From positions 3,140,928 to 3,204,927 of the forward strand of contig JBBMOL010000058.1 of the NCBI GenBank assembly GCA_037954665.1: a stretch of DNA of 64,000 bases. The letters run 5' to 3'. Source of the stretch: Laguncularia racemosa. Taxonomy: Eukaryota > Streptophyta > Magnoliopsida > Myrtales > Combretaceae. Position 1 is the first letter of the stretch. Each line of letters starts with the position of its first letter. Below, in pieces: positions 37,901 through 52,900 of this stretch. The position numbers and the translations under genes were made by a program. Below the pieces are notes generated by a model. The model saw only the letters and a program-made list of their open reading frames with translations, was not told the DNA's origin and did no database searches.

Positions 37901-40900
37901 GAAATTACATTATGAATTATAAGGTCATTGAGAAGTTCCTTTAATAAGATAGACATGGGAGGAAGACATTTTATTCCCCTAGTCAGCTAGGGATACAGCA
38001 GTACAATATATTGACAGTTATGGAATATAAATGAGAGTAATGAAAAACGTTACAAAAATAAAGAACTATCGTGGAGGAAAAGGAAAATGAATTAAGTGAA
38101 AAAAGAAGTATAGAGAATTGTTCTGAACCTCTTTGGATGGTTACCAAGCAGGAATGGATTTTTATGGACCTGGAGGAAGATTTTATGGAATGTGGCTATA
38201 TTTTGAGGAAAGTTACAGAAAATTTGGGAATTTATAATTTTTTTTTAATCATGGTGCATATAACCAACTATACAACTGGAGTCCTCTTGGAAGCCAAGAA
38301 AAAGGGCGAGTATAGATAGCAAAACGACAAGCAGAAAAGGGATCACATCCCCTGCAAATATTGTGGTGCCTCCCTTCTCTTTCTGTTACTTTTTTGGAGC
38401 GCTCTCAAAAAGGCCTGTCCTGTGCAAGGAATTTCAAAAATTGTCTATGGCAGAAAACTTGTATGAATTCAGTGAAGCTGCTGGGACATGTTTTTATTTC
38501 AATCACATGTTTTGCATTTCTTTATTGTTTTTGCAGAATGAAATGCAGTGGAAGTCAATATGCATCTCAACATGTTAACTTCAAAAAGTTTCTTCTTTTC
38601 TTAACATATTATAAATGCAATTTGGTTGTGGAACACTAAAGTATGATACTTAGTACACTATCTCTGATGCAGGGAAAATAGTTTTTACAGCTCCCTCCCG
38701 GCCCCTTGTCATGCAGCAAATTGAAGCTTGCCATAATATCGTGGGAATACCGCAAGTCAGATTTCTTTTTACTAGACAACCAAACTGTTTGCTTTCATTT
38801 GGTTTTTGAAAAGTTGCCTTCTTGAATTAATATGGGGGTGCTGAGGATGGGAATTCAACTGATTGCAGGAATGGACAATTGACATGACAGGCAAGATAAG
38901 CCCTGTGAAGCGGGCCTTCTTTTGGAAATCTAAACGAGTTTTTTTTGTTACTCCACAAGTATTGGAGAAAGATATCCAATCTGGTGAGTTATTTGCTTGG
39001 ATTTGTTAAACTTTTAAAAGCTATATACTTCATACAAGCTTCAGAAAAGAAGAAAGACGGTTTATATCTACACAATGCCAACCCCTCATTCCATGAGGAT
39101 TTACCAGGGGAGTTAAGCTTTTCAAGAGTCAAGAATCAATGGAGAAAAGATTTTGTTTCTTGGGGGCTCTTATGAATTCCAATTTTCTCTCTCTTCCCTT
39201 GATCATTTGTTACAGATCGGATTTTTAACATTTATTTTAGGGCTTTTTTTTTTAGAGCTTGTTATAGAGAGAATCCTATGATCTTTTCGAACACTTAAGT
39301 TCTGAAAATTTTGGAGAAAAATAGGCTTGCCGCCTTCATTAATTTTCTGCCTTTTTAACAAGTACAAGAGTAGTGGTTATCACTTGAGCCACTTCCCTAT
39401 TTTCATTCCATAATGCAAACTGCTCCCTATAGACACTCCTAACACTAACAATATAATTTTAACCGACACATGACCCACTAACGCCATATGATACATGACA
39501 AACAACACAACACATGGACACATCACAGTGATAGACATGATACACATGCTGACCAGCAGCTACACCACAAACACACCGCCACTGGAGCTTGTGATTAATT
39601 GCTGTGACATCATTGTTTTGGCTTTATCGCTATATATCTATACTACAAAATGGGTGTGGAATGTTATAATGTGCTTCCCGGAAAAGAAAACGTTACCACT
39701 GAATTTTCTTGAATTTTTGTTTAGAAACATGGATGTTTGGAATGATGGATGTTTATATACTGCATAAGAAAATATTTGAAAATGAGGTTTAATATCTTAG
39801 ATGTGATATATGATAGCTTCATCTTTTATGGATGGAAAATTGAAGTTGTTTATGAACTAAAAATTGTCCATACCACATATTTTTCTGATGAATTATGTTC
39901 TTGCAGGCACATGTTTAGTAAAACATTTGGTCTGCTTGGTGATTGATGAAGCCCATCGAGCTGTGGGAAATTACTCATATTCTGTTGTTGTTCGTGAGGT
40001 CCCCTTTGTTCAGTTTTTCTTTCATATATTATACATTATCTTTTAAGCATTGACTTTTTAATTGGTAATTTCTTGTGATCATCATAGCATGTGATTTGCA
40101 GTTGCTGGCAGTAACAGTGCAGCTGAGAATATTAGCTTTGACTGCAACCCCTGGATGTAAGTGGTTCTTCATTTTTTTTTTCTTTTTAACTAATAAATGT
40201 AACATATTATAGCCCTTATGAAATTCAATTGTCAGCAAAACAACAGACCATTCAGCATGTAATCGACAATTTGCTTATATCGACTCTTGAGTACCGCAAT
40301 GAGAGTGATCCTGATGTCAGCCCATATGTCCACAGCAGAAAAATAGAGTTGATTGAGGTATATATACATATACAAATATAGTTTTGTTTCAACAATTTGT
40401 CTCTAGGAATCTGCTGCTGGCTTACCATTTAAAGTGGTTTTAACAGGTTGCTATGGGAAAAGATGCTAATGAGATAAGTGATTTGCTTTTGAATGTGATA
40501 CGTACCTATGCAGTCAGACTCAATGGAATGGGGATTCTTCTGAACAGAGACTATAAAACTGTATGTTTCTCCATGGAGCTGGTCCCTATAAGTTCCTTTT
40601 CCCCTCTAGGATAACAGAAATATAGATAGTTTATTTGAAATAAATCTTGTCAAAATGAATTAAATTCGGTCAAACTTTCAACAGTTATATTTGTTGGATC
40701 TGTTAAATAAGTGCAATCAGCAAATGCCCGAACCATTCTGTCATGAATTTAATATCTGCTTTGTTGGTCTCGAGGAAATCACTCTTCTGGTTATGTATTC
40801 GTAGGTGTGTCATTGGCTATATTATGAATGGAGGATCACTTGTGCTAGTTGGGGATTGAGAGGTGGAAAGCTAGGGAAGAGAGGGACCTTACAACTGAAC

Positions 40901-43900
40901 AGTGAATGAAAAATATATTACACTATCAATTTAATCTATTAAGCCTACTGGTTTGAATATGAAATCTGAAAGCCAGTTTATTGCGATGAAAACATTATTG
41001 ATCCTGATTAGTTTATTGTCAAAATGGCAGCAGCCATCTTGCAGATGTTTAATAGGCAGTCTGAAGTAATGTAGAGGGAGATTTGCTTTTGGAGGTTTGC
41101 AGTCTTTGCTTTAGTGCTTTATGGAGGTTCTTTTTCCTATAATAAGAATATGCTTCTATCTTCTTGTACTTTGGAACTAGGGGTGGGCATGATTTGGCTT
41201 GGTATGGTTAGTCCTTTGAACTAAACTGAACCGTATATTATGGTCTGGTTTTTTTCCATAATTGAACCGAACCATAAAGTTCGATATGTAATTTTTTTGA
41301 ACTTAAAAAAAGGTTCGGTCCATAGTTTAAACTATTTTTATATGTGTTAATTTTTTTTAACACAGGTTAATAATTGATGAAAAATTATATTTGATATAAA
41401 AAAGATTAAATTTTTAATGCCCATATGATATATTTAAGGAGATTTTATTATCTTTCTTTAGATAATTCTTTTTTTTTTTTTTATATAAGTCATTAAGCAA
41501 AAATACAAAATTAAAAAAGTAGTGAGTTACTCTAGATTTTAATTGCTATTTTCCTTTTTTTTTTTTTAATTTCTTACTGTTCAATTTAGTTTACTGAAAG
41601 AAAACGGTTTGGTTCGGTTTGCGATTGTTTTAACCTAAAATGATGGTTCGATCCTAATATAGCCGTTGGTTCGGTTTGATTTATTGTTTGATCCGTTTTT
41701 TTGCTCAGCCCTATCTGGAACTAGGAATGGCTTTTTCCTAATAAAGAGTATAGAACCATATCTCCAAAAATCTGCAAATACTGTTACTGTTTCATACTTG
41801 CTAATTCTAAGAGCAAAGTAATCTGTTAGTATGGGTTTTTTGGCCCCAAGTTCACTTCGTGGCATCATTTGTCTCCTTTGTTCTGTTATACTAATGAGCT
41901 TTAAATTATATTTTTGACTAAACATAAAAGGGAGTGGGAAATATTAATGTAAAACCATACAAATAATGGTAAACCTAAAGTCTCTACATGAGTTTGTTAT
42001 GGTTCCTTTCATCGAGTAATCACTCGGAGTGCATTTGTTTCTTCTTGTTTAGCTGTTTTTCTACTGTACTTGTATAATTGTTGCATCCCCTCTATATGCC
42101 AATTTATGAAGTGGAGTTGATACCATCTGTAACTTTTTCAGTTAAGTCCGTCAGATTTACTAAATTCGAGGGACAAATTCCGGCAAGCTCCTCCACCAAA
42201 GCTTCCTCAAACAAAATATGGAGAAGTTGAATGGTTCTTTGCAGCACTAATTACCCTCTATCACATACGTAAATTACTCTCAAGCCATGGAATAAAGCCT
42301 GCACATGAGATGCTTCAAGAGAAGTTGCAACAAGGGTATGGAATTGCATGTTTATATTTTGGGGTGGAGAAAAGAAAACATCACCAACCATAAGGTTTTC
42401 ATAGGACATGGCTTGGCATTTCTGCTGATACTAGCTTAAGTGAATTGGTGTATGTTGTCATTAGTAACACTCAATAGTATAATATGATATGTGGTCTTGG
42501 ATCTTGACAACTTTGAACTGACTTGAAAGTTGATGCCCTAATTGCAGGTCTTTTGCTAATTTAATGGCCAGAAATGAAGACATCACAAGAGCTAAGTTCT
42601 TGATGCAGCGTACGTTGTCTCAAGGTGCACCCGACCCAAAGTTATCAAAAATGTTGGAAGTACTGATGGATCATTTCAGTAAGTGACTTATTTCTTTTTC
42701 CTCATTATATTCTTAACCGCTGGGTAGTATTTCTTGGAAACACCCATCTTCTTATATCTTCTGGTTCAGACATCCTTGTTGGGAGTACATTTGAGACCAA
42801 ATCGTTGTTTCCTTTATAATCATGCTCCATGCAAGAATTTTGTGCAATTCTGCTAACATGTAGGACATGTAACTTCAACTTGTTTTTGTTTTATCTGATG
42901 ATTTGAGGAACCAAGCAATTTCAAAATGGTCATGATGCAAATATGCACGATTGTAACTGCAGAGTATGGAGCTGTAGTAGTGGTAATGTTGAAAAATCTT
43001 CATGAATCTTGAACAGCTTCACAACATCTTTTACAAGTACCTCAATATGAAATTTCAAGGTGTCATCCTGCTTTTTTATCGTACTATTGTTTTCTATATT
43101 GACAATTAAAGTGTGAGTTCTACACTTCTCTATAATATATTCAATCTGTAGTTGCTAATCTGCAAATGTTTTAGTGACAAAATCTTGTTTTACCTTTCCA
43201 TTTTAAAAGAGGAATTTCAAATCCGTAATTTTCACTGAAACTCAAATTTACATTAAGAAATTCTGTTCTACTCGTCGTGGTACTTATCATGATTTATTAT
43301 GTCCAAAATCAACCATTCTTTTTCATTATAGGTAAACCTTCTATGCTTTTGATAGTGTTAATATTACATTTTCTTTTGAGGAAAATGCAAATAACCCTAC
43401 AAAATTAGAGTAGTTTATTTTTTCTGGTTGTTATTATTCTTTATCCTTCTAATTGTTGTTCTCGTGAAATAGATAGTCTATCTCATAATTTTCAGTTACT
43501 GCATATTTTTATGAGATTTGATTACATATGTTGTGGGAAAAATTTGGGAAGTTTCCTGTGTACATATTTGACAGCTAAATGAATAAAAGAGGGAGTCTTC
43601 CTGATTCATATATCTTTTATCTTAATGCTCATTAATTCCATCATGATATCAGATCTTTAGTCAATCTGTGATTGATTGAATTTAATTAGCAATGGTCGAT
43701 ACTTCTTAAAATTCTTGGGACACATCACCTGGGATGAAGCTCAAATTTGGCATGTATGCTCCTGTTATTCCCAATCGAAGCAAACTTTCATCGCTAGTCC
43801 TTGTGTTGGCTCAAAGTTCCCTCTGGAAAACATGACATAAGTTGAACAGAGAAAATTTCTGTGAATGGTTTTAGTTGGTGGAGTTGGTGATTCATGGTCC

Positions 43901-46900
43901 TGGAAATTAGGGTATTTGATTGGAGCTACAAAAGTTCCAGAAGCTGGAACGAATGAGTATGATTCTTGGGAAGCACAAAACTTCCTGGTGATGGTGTAGC
44001 TTATAAATTCAATGGAGCCTAGGATCGGAAGAACTTATCTGTTCTGTGAAACCGCAAAAGAGATATGAGATTATATACAAGAGATTTATTCTGATATGGA
44101 AAATACTTCTCAGTGTTTTGAATTTGGTGTAGACTGCAGATGACTATCAAGGTAATTCAAGTGTTATCAAGTATCACGATCTATTGGTGGAACTATGGCA
44201 GGAGATGGATTTCTTATATGAGATAGATTGGAATCGTGTTGATAATAGTCTCAAATATAAGCGGATGCTTGAGAAGGACCAGATCTTTGACTTCCTACGA
44301 TGGTTAAACTCTGACCTAGATGAAGTGTGAGGTTGGTTGCTAGGAAGGTGACCATTCCCTAGCCTTAAGGAAGCTTTTGCTGAAGTGCGACTAGAAGAGA
44401 GCAGCAGCAAGGTGATGATGCCATAGCCCATGCACCAGCGATAAACTTAGCCTTGGCCTTGGAAATTGTCTAAGATAAGCAATCTAAAGAAAAGCAATGG
44501 TGTGATCATTGTTACTGGCCCAATCATACTCAGGAGACATGTTGGAGGTTGCATGGAAAGCTAGATAAACTCAGAATTTGGTGGCAGGCGAATAGTCAAG
44601 CCTGGAAAAATGCATAGTTTGCTGAAGTGACTGAAGGTAGTGCAGGTGGTCCTTCATCAGCGTTGGCTATGAATTTTTCACCTGAACAGATAGCATTTCT
44701 TCAACAGCTTCTAAGTCAAACTCAAGTATCCTCTAGTTATAGTAAGTTAGATGAGTCATCTTCCATAGCAATTGCCCAAAAAGGTAATGCTCTTTCACTT
44801 GCACAAAGCAAGGAACGTGAGTCTTGGATAATTGATATGGGTTCTTTGGATCACGTGTAACTCCAAGTGTTTGTTTGACTCCTTTACCGCATGTGATAAC
44901 CTGAACAGAACTTCAGTTGCTAATGGAGAATGTGTGATTGTGAAAAGAAAGGGAACAATTCACTTAGAAAAATTAAGGCTGAATTATGTCTTATTTGTAC
45001 TGGAGTTACAATACAATTTGCTATCTATAAGTTAACTAAAGATATGAATTGTCAAGGTCATCTTCTTGTGTTTTGTAGGACCAGTCTTTGGGAAAGATGA
45101 TTGGTAGTGCAAAGGAACACTACGGCCTATATCCAATCTTTGGAAGTCCTAGGTGTAGGGCTCAGCCAGTGTCTGAATCTTTGATCTCCATGGTTACGAG
45201 TCTAAAATAATGCTATGGCATTGGTGGTTAGGCCATCCAAGCTTTGCTCATATGAGTCACATGTATCCCAAGTTATTTAGTAATAAAAGAGTTGTTGATT
45301 TCCATTGCGAACATTGCATCATGGCTGAATTTTCCAAAAGCTCTTATTAAATCCAACAATATAAAAAATCTTTTTGTAAATCTAAGCTGTGTATCTCATG
45401 AATAAATATGCAAGATAGAGTTTATATTTAGTGTAGATATTTTAGGAAAGTCTAGTAGTATAATATCTTCCTAGAATATTTTATATTTGGCATATTTTTA
45501 TGTATTTATACATTCCTTATTTAAGAGGAAAATTTTCTTTTTAAAAGGATGTATAATGTAATATTACAATTAGTGGAAAATTATTATTTTCTTCCTCAAA
45601 ATCTTTGATTTCTACATGATGTCAGAGCTGCCTCTCTGATCCAAAAAATCTAAAGAAAAATTTTAGTGCAATTCCTAGGCATTGACAATCGGAAATGGCT
45701 AAGATAAATGAGATAGATCCAATTCCTATTGCACCATTGAATCTGGAAAATTCATCCATGCTGATCACCATTCACAAGTTGAATGGTGTTAATTTTTTAC
45801 AGTGGTCACGATTGGTGACCTTGTATATCTGTGGAAGAGGACTCATAAGGTACTTAACCGGGGGATCAAGGCGCTAGAAGTTGGAAGTCACGAGTATCAC
45901 AAGTGGGACTCCGAGAACTCGATGATAATTGCATGGCTAATTAATTCCATGGAGACCGAGATTGGGCGCACATAACTTTTCCTATCAATGGCTAAGGAGG
46001 TGTGGGATGCCGTAAAGGAAACTTTCTCTGACCTAGAAAACTTTGCCCAAGTATTTGAACTCAAATTGAAGCTTAGGGATAAAAAACAATTAAACCTGAC
46101 CATGACCTAATATTACAGTATTCTACACAATCTTTAACAAGAGATTGACCTATTCTATGATGCTGAGTGGAAGTGCATTGAAGATGCACTTCTATACAAG
46201 ATGTTGAATAAGGAAAGGTTATTTGATTTTTTGTATGGGTTGAGTAAGGGCCTGGATGAAGTGCGTGGACGAATATTGGGAAAATCCTCTCTACCATCCA
46301 TTCGAGAAGCATTTGCTGAAGTCTGATGGGAAGAAAGTCGCAAGTGTGTCATGCTTGGCTTGGTCCTAGGTCCCAATACTGATCATGCTGCTCTAGTAAC
46401 ACGGTGGAATAACAATGCTGGTGAGAGTCGCTCTAATTGATGGGAAAGAGTTTGGTGTGAGCGTTGCCATGAAAAGGAACATACTAAGGATATGTGCTAG
46501 AAATTAAAGGGAAAACCAATTGATTGGAAGCTAAGGAATGCATTGGGAACACGTGGATACAATGTTGGAAAGGTTGATTTGAATCCGTTCACTCTCGAGC
46601 AAATAGAGCAGCTTCAACGTCTTTTAAGTCATGCTAAGAACTCCAGAAAACAACTTGTAACATTTGCATGTCATGCAACCAATTTAGGTAATTTGCCTAT
46701 AGCTCTTACTGTTGATGATTCTTCATGGATTGATGACTCTGGAGCATCGGATCACATGACAAGACAATCTCAACAGTTTACTACATATAGACCATGTCCA
46801 AGTAATTTTAAAATAAAAATAGCTGATGGTTCCATGTCTATGGTTGTTGGGGAAGGTTCAGTTCGTATTTCAGCCCACATTACTCTAATAAAGTTCTCCA

Positions 46901-49900
46901 TGTTCCTGACCTCTCGTGCAACCTTCTCTCTATAAGCAAACTTACTCATGATCAGAAGTGTATTGCAAAATTCTTACCATTTGGTTGTGAATTCCAAGAA
47001 CTGCTCTTGGGGAAGATGATTGGGAGCGCAAAGGAATGTGGCGGGCTGTACTACCTTGATGTTGAACAGCCCATTTAAGCTCAAGACAAGACCCTTTTTT
47101 CTTTTAGTTGTAATGCCACCTCCAATTGTGATGAAATTATGAGATGGCATTACAGATTAGGTCATCCTAGTTTTCCCTATTTAAAGCGTCTATTTCCTTC
47201 GCTGTTTAGAAATAAAATCTTGAGTTCATTTCATTGTGAAGTTTATCAATTTGCAAAGCATACTCGAGCTATTTTTCGATCTCGCCCTTATAAAGAATCC
47301 TAACCTTTCCGGTTGATTTATAGTGATATTTGGGGACCATCAAGGGTTCAAAATATATCAAATACTAGATGGTTCATCACCTTTATCGATGATCACACTG
47401 GAGTATGTTGGGTGTATCTTCTTAAAAAAAAATCTGATGTTGCAAATATTTTCAAAAACTTCCATGCCACGATAAAAACCTAGTTTAATGCCAATCTCAA
47501 AATTCTTCACATCGACAATGGTACAAAATACTTCAATACCATTCTAGGTGACTATCTAAGAACTCATGGTATTATTCATAAGAGCTCATGTGTAGGAATA
47601 TCTCAACAAAATGGAATTGCTGAAAGAAAAAACAGGCACTTGTTAGAAGTAGCTCGAGCTCTTATGTTTACCACTTATGTTTTAAAGCAATTATGGGACG
47701 AAGCTGTATTAACTGTAGCTTATCTGATACATCGAATGCCATCTCGTGTCCTGCAACATCAAACTCCCTTATCTCTTCTTTTGAAAACTAATCCTCAAAC
47801 TCACTCACTCTCCAATCTTCCTCTAAAGACATTCGGGTGTGTCTTTTGTTCACATTCTAAGCACAATTTGAAATAAGCTTGAACCAAGAGCCCATAAGTG
47901 TGTTTTCCTAAGATATTCATCTACAGAAAAGAGATATAAATGCTATAGCCCTCAAACCAGGCGTATGTATGTGTCTATAGAAGTGACCTTTCATGAGTCT
48001 AAATCTTTTTTTTTCAAACAATTCAAGTCTGGGAAACAACACTAGAAACTGGTTTTTGGGAAACTTGTTTGCCCACTCTCATCCTAGAAAATTGACCTAT
48101 AGTGCCACTCATAACCATGGAGTTAGATAGAGATAAAGAGCAATCAGACACACAACTAGAACAATGGACAGGCACAGAACAAGCAAGCTTACAATCGGAA
48201 TAAAAGACATGTGGAGACAATGAGGTAAGGGTCCATACACGACGTTGAAGCAATAAGGTACAATCATCTACAGAACCTTCCCTCCAAGAATCCGAACCAA
48301 GGGTAGGCAATCGAGTAAGTGAGCCATTGACTACTTTGGAATGTGTTGATATTTCCCATGATCAAGATAGCAATGTAATGTTAGAACAAGATCTCCCAAT
48401 TGCAAAAAGAAAGGGAATAAGAAGTTGTACATTACATCCAATCTCCAAATTCCTAGGCTTTGGTAAATTAACTCCAAAGTATAGAGCTTTTGTAGCTAAA
48501 CTTGATGAGATAGCTATACCACAAGACTTTGAGCAGGCACTTAGATAGTCAGAATTTAAAGTGGTAGTAGAAGAAGAGATGATGGCATTGGAAAAAAACA
48601 AAACTTGGGAAATAGTCACTCATCTAAAGAATAAGCACATTGTGGGATGCAAATGGGTCTTTAACCTGAAATATAAGGCTGATGGAACAGTAGAGAGGTA
48701 CAAAGCACCAACACATGGAGTAGACTATGTGGAGACATTTGCGCCGGTGGCTAACTCAATATAGTCAGAGTTGTATTATCACTTGTTGCTAATCTTGATT
48801 GGCCCTTACAACAGTTGGATATTAAGAATGCATTCTTGAATGAAAATTTGGAAGAAGAGGTGTTTATGAGAATTCCACCAGGTTTTGAAGACATATATGG
48901 AAGAGGAAATGTGTGTTACTTGAACAAGTCACTATATGGGTTAAAGCAATCTCCACAGGTTTGGTTTAAACGCTTTGACCAAGTAGTTAAAAGGCGTGGC
49001 TATATGCAAGGACAGGCTGATCATACGTTGTTCTTTAAACACTTAGACAATGGTAAAGTAGCCATTTTAATTGTCTATGTTGATGACATAATCCTAATTG
49101 GTAATGATCTTGAAGAGCTAGAGGAACTTAAGAAGTTCTTAGCTCAAGAATTTGAAGTAAAAGATCTTGGTCAGCTATGTTATTTTCTAGGAATGGAAGT
49201 TGCAAGAAGTAAAGAAGGAATCTCTGTTTCACAAAGGAAGTATGTAATAGATTTGTTGGAAGAAATAGAAATGCTAGGTTGTAAACCAGCAGCAACACCA
49301 GTTGAATCAAAGGGTAAAAGTAAGAACAAAGGCGAAGAAGAGCTAGTAGACAAAGGAAGGTTTCAACAACTTGTTGGAAAGTTAATATACTTGTTTCATA
49401 CTCGTCTGGATATTGCTTTTGCAGTTAGTTTGGTAAGTTAATGTATGCATCATCCTCTTAAGGAGAACTTAGAGGCAGCATATAGGATTTTTTGATTTTT
49501 GAAGGGAACACTTGGAAATGGATTGTTTTTCAAGAAAATGAAGGAAGAAGTGTAGAAGCATTTACTGATGCTGATTGGGTAGGATTAATTGAAAATCGTA
49601 GATCTACGATCGGATATTGTACTAAAGTGTGGGGTAATTTAGTGACGTGGAGAAGCAAGAAGCAACTCGTAGTAGTGTTGAGGTTGAGTTTAAAGCCATT
49701 GCTCAAGGTGTGTGAATTGATTTGGATCAAGCGGTTGTTAGAGGAGCTACAACTTAACAAGAGCAGCACAATGAAGTTATGTAGTGACAATAAATCAGCC
49801 ATAAGTATTGCACACAATCCAGTTCATCATGATAGAACTAAGCATGTGGAGGTGGATAGACACTTTATCAAGGAGAAGATTGATGATGGAATTATTTGCA

Positions 49901-52900
49901 TTGTTTATGTACTAAGTCAACAAGAAGAAGCAAATCTAATGACAAAAGGCCTAGTCAAAGATCACTTTGAAGAACTTGTAGGCAAGCTGAGCATGTGGAA
50001 CTTGTATGCACTAGCTTTAAGCGGGGGGTATGTTGTAAATCTAAGCCATGTATCTCGTGAGTAAATATACAAGATAGAGTATATTTAGTGTAGATATTTT
50101 AGGAAAGTCTAGTAGTATAATATCTTTTTAGAATATTTTATATTTGACATATCTTTATGTATTTATACATTCCTTATTTAAGAGAAATTTTGTTTTTAAA
50201 AAGATGTACAATGTAACATTACAATTAGTGGAAAATTATTATTTTTTTCCTCAAAATCTTTGATTTCTACAAATCTAAACTGTTTCAATTATTTACATTG
50301 ATATTTGGGACCCCTCATGTATCTTAACCTACTCAGGAGTCAGGGCATAGATGTTTTGTAACCTTTATTGGTGATCATTCCTTAAAGATAAATTTGATTG
50401 TGAATATTACAACAATTTTACAAAGTTGTTACAAATGCATTTTGTTAAATGATATATGTACACTAGTCTCACATCTCTTAGTTAATAGAATACTAAGCTT
50501 GTATACGTATATAATCCTTGTATAGTATAATATTTGTATGTGAATAAGAATTAAGGTTTCTCTTCTCTCCCTATTTTCCTTTCCTCTTAACATGGTATCG
50601 GAGCTAAGGAACGATAAACCCTAAATTTGCCCAAACACTTAAAAAAAAAAAAACCCAAATTTTGGTGGCGAGGTGCTGTTTACTGTACCTTAATTTCGGC
50701 GGGGACATACTTTTCGGTGTTGGATTTGAAATTTGATCACATCACGTATTCCTCTCTTCTCCGTGTCATATCTTAGAAGCCTGTTGTCGGAAGCTCCTCT
50801 ACGTGCCGTCGCTGTCCTTTATATCTAATTATTTGAGGGTTCATAGTGATTGTTTTGCTTTATTAAGGCGTGGAACAACAACACCGTCCTCTTCCGCCTT
50901 TGTTTGCCTTCATCCACAGTCAACCACCACTGTTCACCGTCGATCGCCATTGACCGCCACTGACTGCCATCAAGTACCATTGTGTGTTTGTTCTTTTCAC
51001 CTTTTTTCATTCCTTTTTAAGGTGTTCTCTTAATCCAATATGGCTTATGATAGTTCCTCATAAAAAATTAGTCCTTTTTCGAGCTTATTATCTCTTTCTC
51101 TTGCCTTTGCAACTGAGAAACTGATGGGTAGTTCAAATTATTTATCTTGGTCTACAACAGTCAAGTTATGGTGTATGAGTCAAGGTTTATGGGGTCACTT
51201 GACCACTAGAGTAGAAGATATGGAGAAAGAAAATAGAAATAATTGGATACGAGCTGATGCTTTACTATTGAGTCTTCTATGGCAATCCATTGATTCTTCC
51301 TTTCATCCATTTACAATCATTATCGCACATGCTATGATGTATGGATTTAAGCAAAGACTCTTTATACTAATGACATACAGCGTTTGTATTCGGTAATTTC
51401 TAACCTGCTTAATTTGAGATAGTCATGTATGTCTATTATTGATTTTCTTGGGAGATGAGCATCTATTAAGGCTAAGTATAACTCTTTCCTTCCTCCCAGT
51501 TAGTCGCTCAACGATGATTTATGATCGTTGCGGATCGTAGCTTAATAATTTATAAACCTGTTCCTTGCTTCTAACTACGATGCAATAGGCAAGCGCATCT
51601 ATCGTAGCATAATATAGTGTTCGAAATCAGGGTCGTTCCAAGGAAGATTAAAATTCACCAATTACTAATATTTACTCCGTTCCTATTATCCAACCGATCA
51701 AGGCGAGTAAATGATTTAATGAACTTAACTAAAAGAGACAAATTATAAAATGTACTGAGCTAAAGAAAAGGAACTTAACAAAACACGAGTTCGAATCAAC
51801 AACTAAGCAACTTAGACCTCTCTCTAATCCCATTCATGCCATGCGAATCATTAGAAAGAAAAGATCAAACAATCCAGTTCTTAAGTTGTGGAGTTTCCTT
51901 AGTCAAAATAATAGTTTTCTCAAATCTATTAGCTTATCTAATCCTAGGTTTATCCGCTTAGAATCTCTTCTCAACCAATAGCAACCTAGGATTGCATGAA
52001 GCACTTGACTCTCTCACCGTTCGGTTGGTAAATAGAAGATTTTCGCTATCCTATCTTAGAATCACGATCAAATCTCATTCATTACCCTTAGATCTAATCA
52101 TACAAGCAATTTCTCAATCAACTTGAATGAAATCAAACATAGATTCATACTTCGGAAATATAAATCTAAGATACACATCAAGAACAAGTAATGAAACAAA
52201 AGAACATCAATATATCTTCATTAAGATCAATCCTTCATCACATGACAAGAATGGTTTCAAAAGAGATCTAGATCTCTAGATTACTCCTCCATGAGAGAGA
52301 GAATGTAATTACAATTGATAGGAGAGCAACTAGAGTTCATGATTACCACCCGGAAGTTCGAATCTTGAATGCTTTGGTTGAGATAATGATCCTCTTGTGT
52401 TGTTCCAAGAGAGGAAAGTGAGGTGTGTGTTAAATGTAAACCCTAAGTCTGCCCCTTTCTCTCTCCACTTAAATATATATATATAGACATGTACAAAGTA
52501 AGAGAAAAGGGGCAAATATCGGGAAAATTAAAGTCGCCGCTGATCCATACGCCCCATATGGAAGGGGCGTAGCGCCTTCTGTGCATTTTGGAGGGGCTGG
52601 TCTGGGTTGATACGGCCCCGTATGGATTCCATACGCCTTGTATGGAGGGGTGTATGGGCAAAAAGCTTGGCTTTTCCTTTTCTTTTCTTGATGAATGCAA
52701 TTGATTTCTTTGTGATAGGTTCCACATCACCTGAAAGCGATACATTATGCTATTAAGTACCAATTCTAAATGATTTCCACTCGATTTACAACAAAAAGAA
52801 CTTGAAATCATCTAGGAATTAAAAGTGTTTCATCCTTCATCAATTTAACTCAGAGGGACAAATTCTTTATGGTCTGCATTCTTGCTATGCTTGGTCCTGA

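Larger units (their letters stand above)
45372..50271 (+). mobile_element. copia-2: complete but dead Ty1/copia element
   Basis: About 4.9 kb with two LTRs, a primer site TGATGTCAGAGC right after the 5' LTR, a purine tract AAGCGGGGGG before the 3' LTR, and AATCT on both sides (45367-45371; 50272-50276). Domains in order: gag (45695-46500, HKLNGVNFLQWSR; knuckle CERCHEKEHTKDMC), protease DSGASDHM (46736-46759), GAG-pre-integrase LGHPSF, integrase (SDIWGPSR, then GIAERKNRHLLEVARAL), reverse transcriptase (48550-49440, FAPVA, QQLDIKNAFLN, VYVDDIILI) and RNase H (EAFTDADWVG, CSDNKSAISIA). Stops, frameshifts and a missing block of about 27 bp after ERYKA disable it. It sits inside the integrase of copia-1. 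Confidence 0.92.

Noticed and set aside
38071..38639. Small plus-strand frames inside FANCM intron 3 as extra exons
   Set aside because: The neighbouring exons 3 and 4 join directly as PEG/KIVF, matching the family, so no exon is needed between them.
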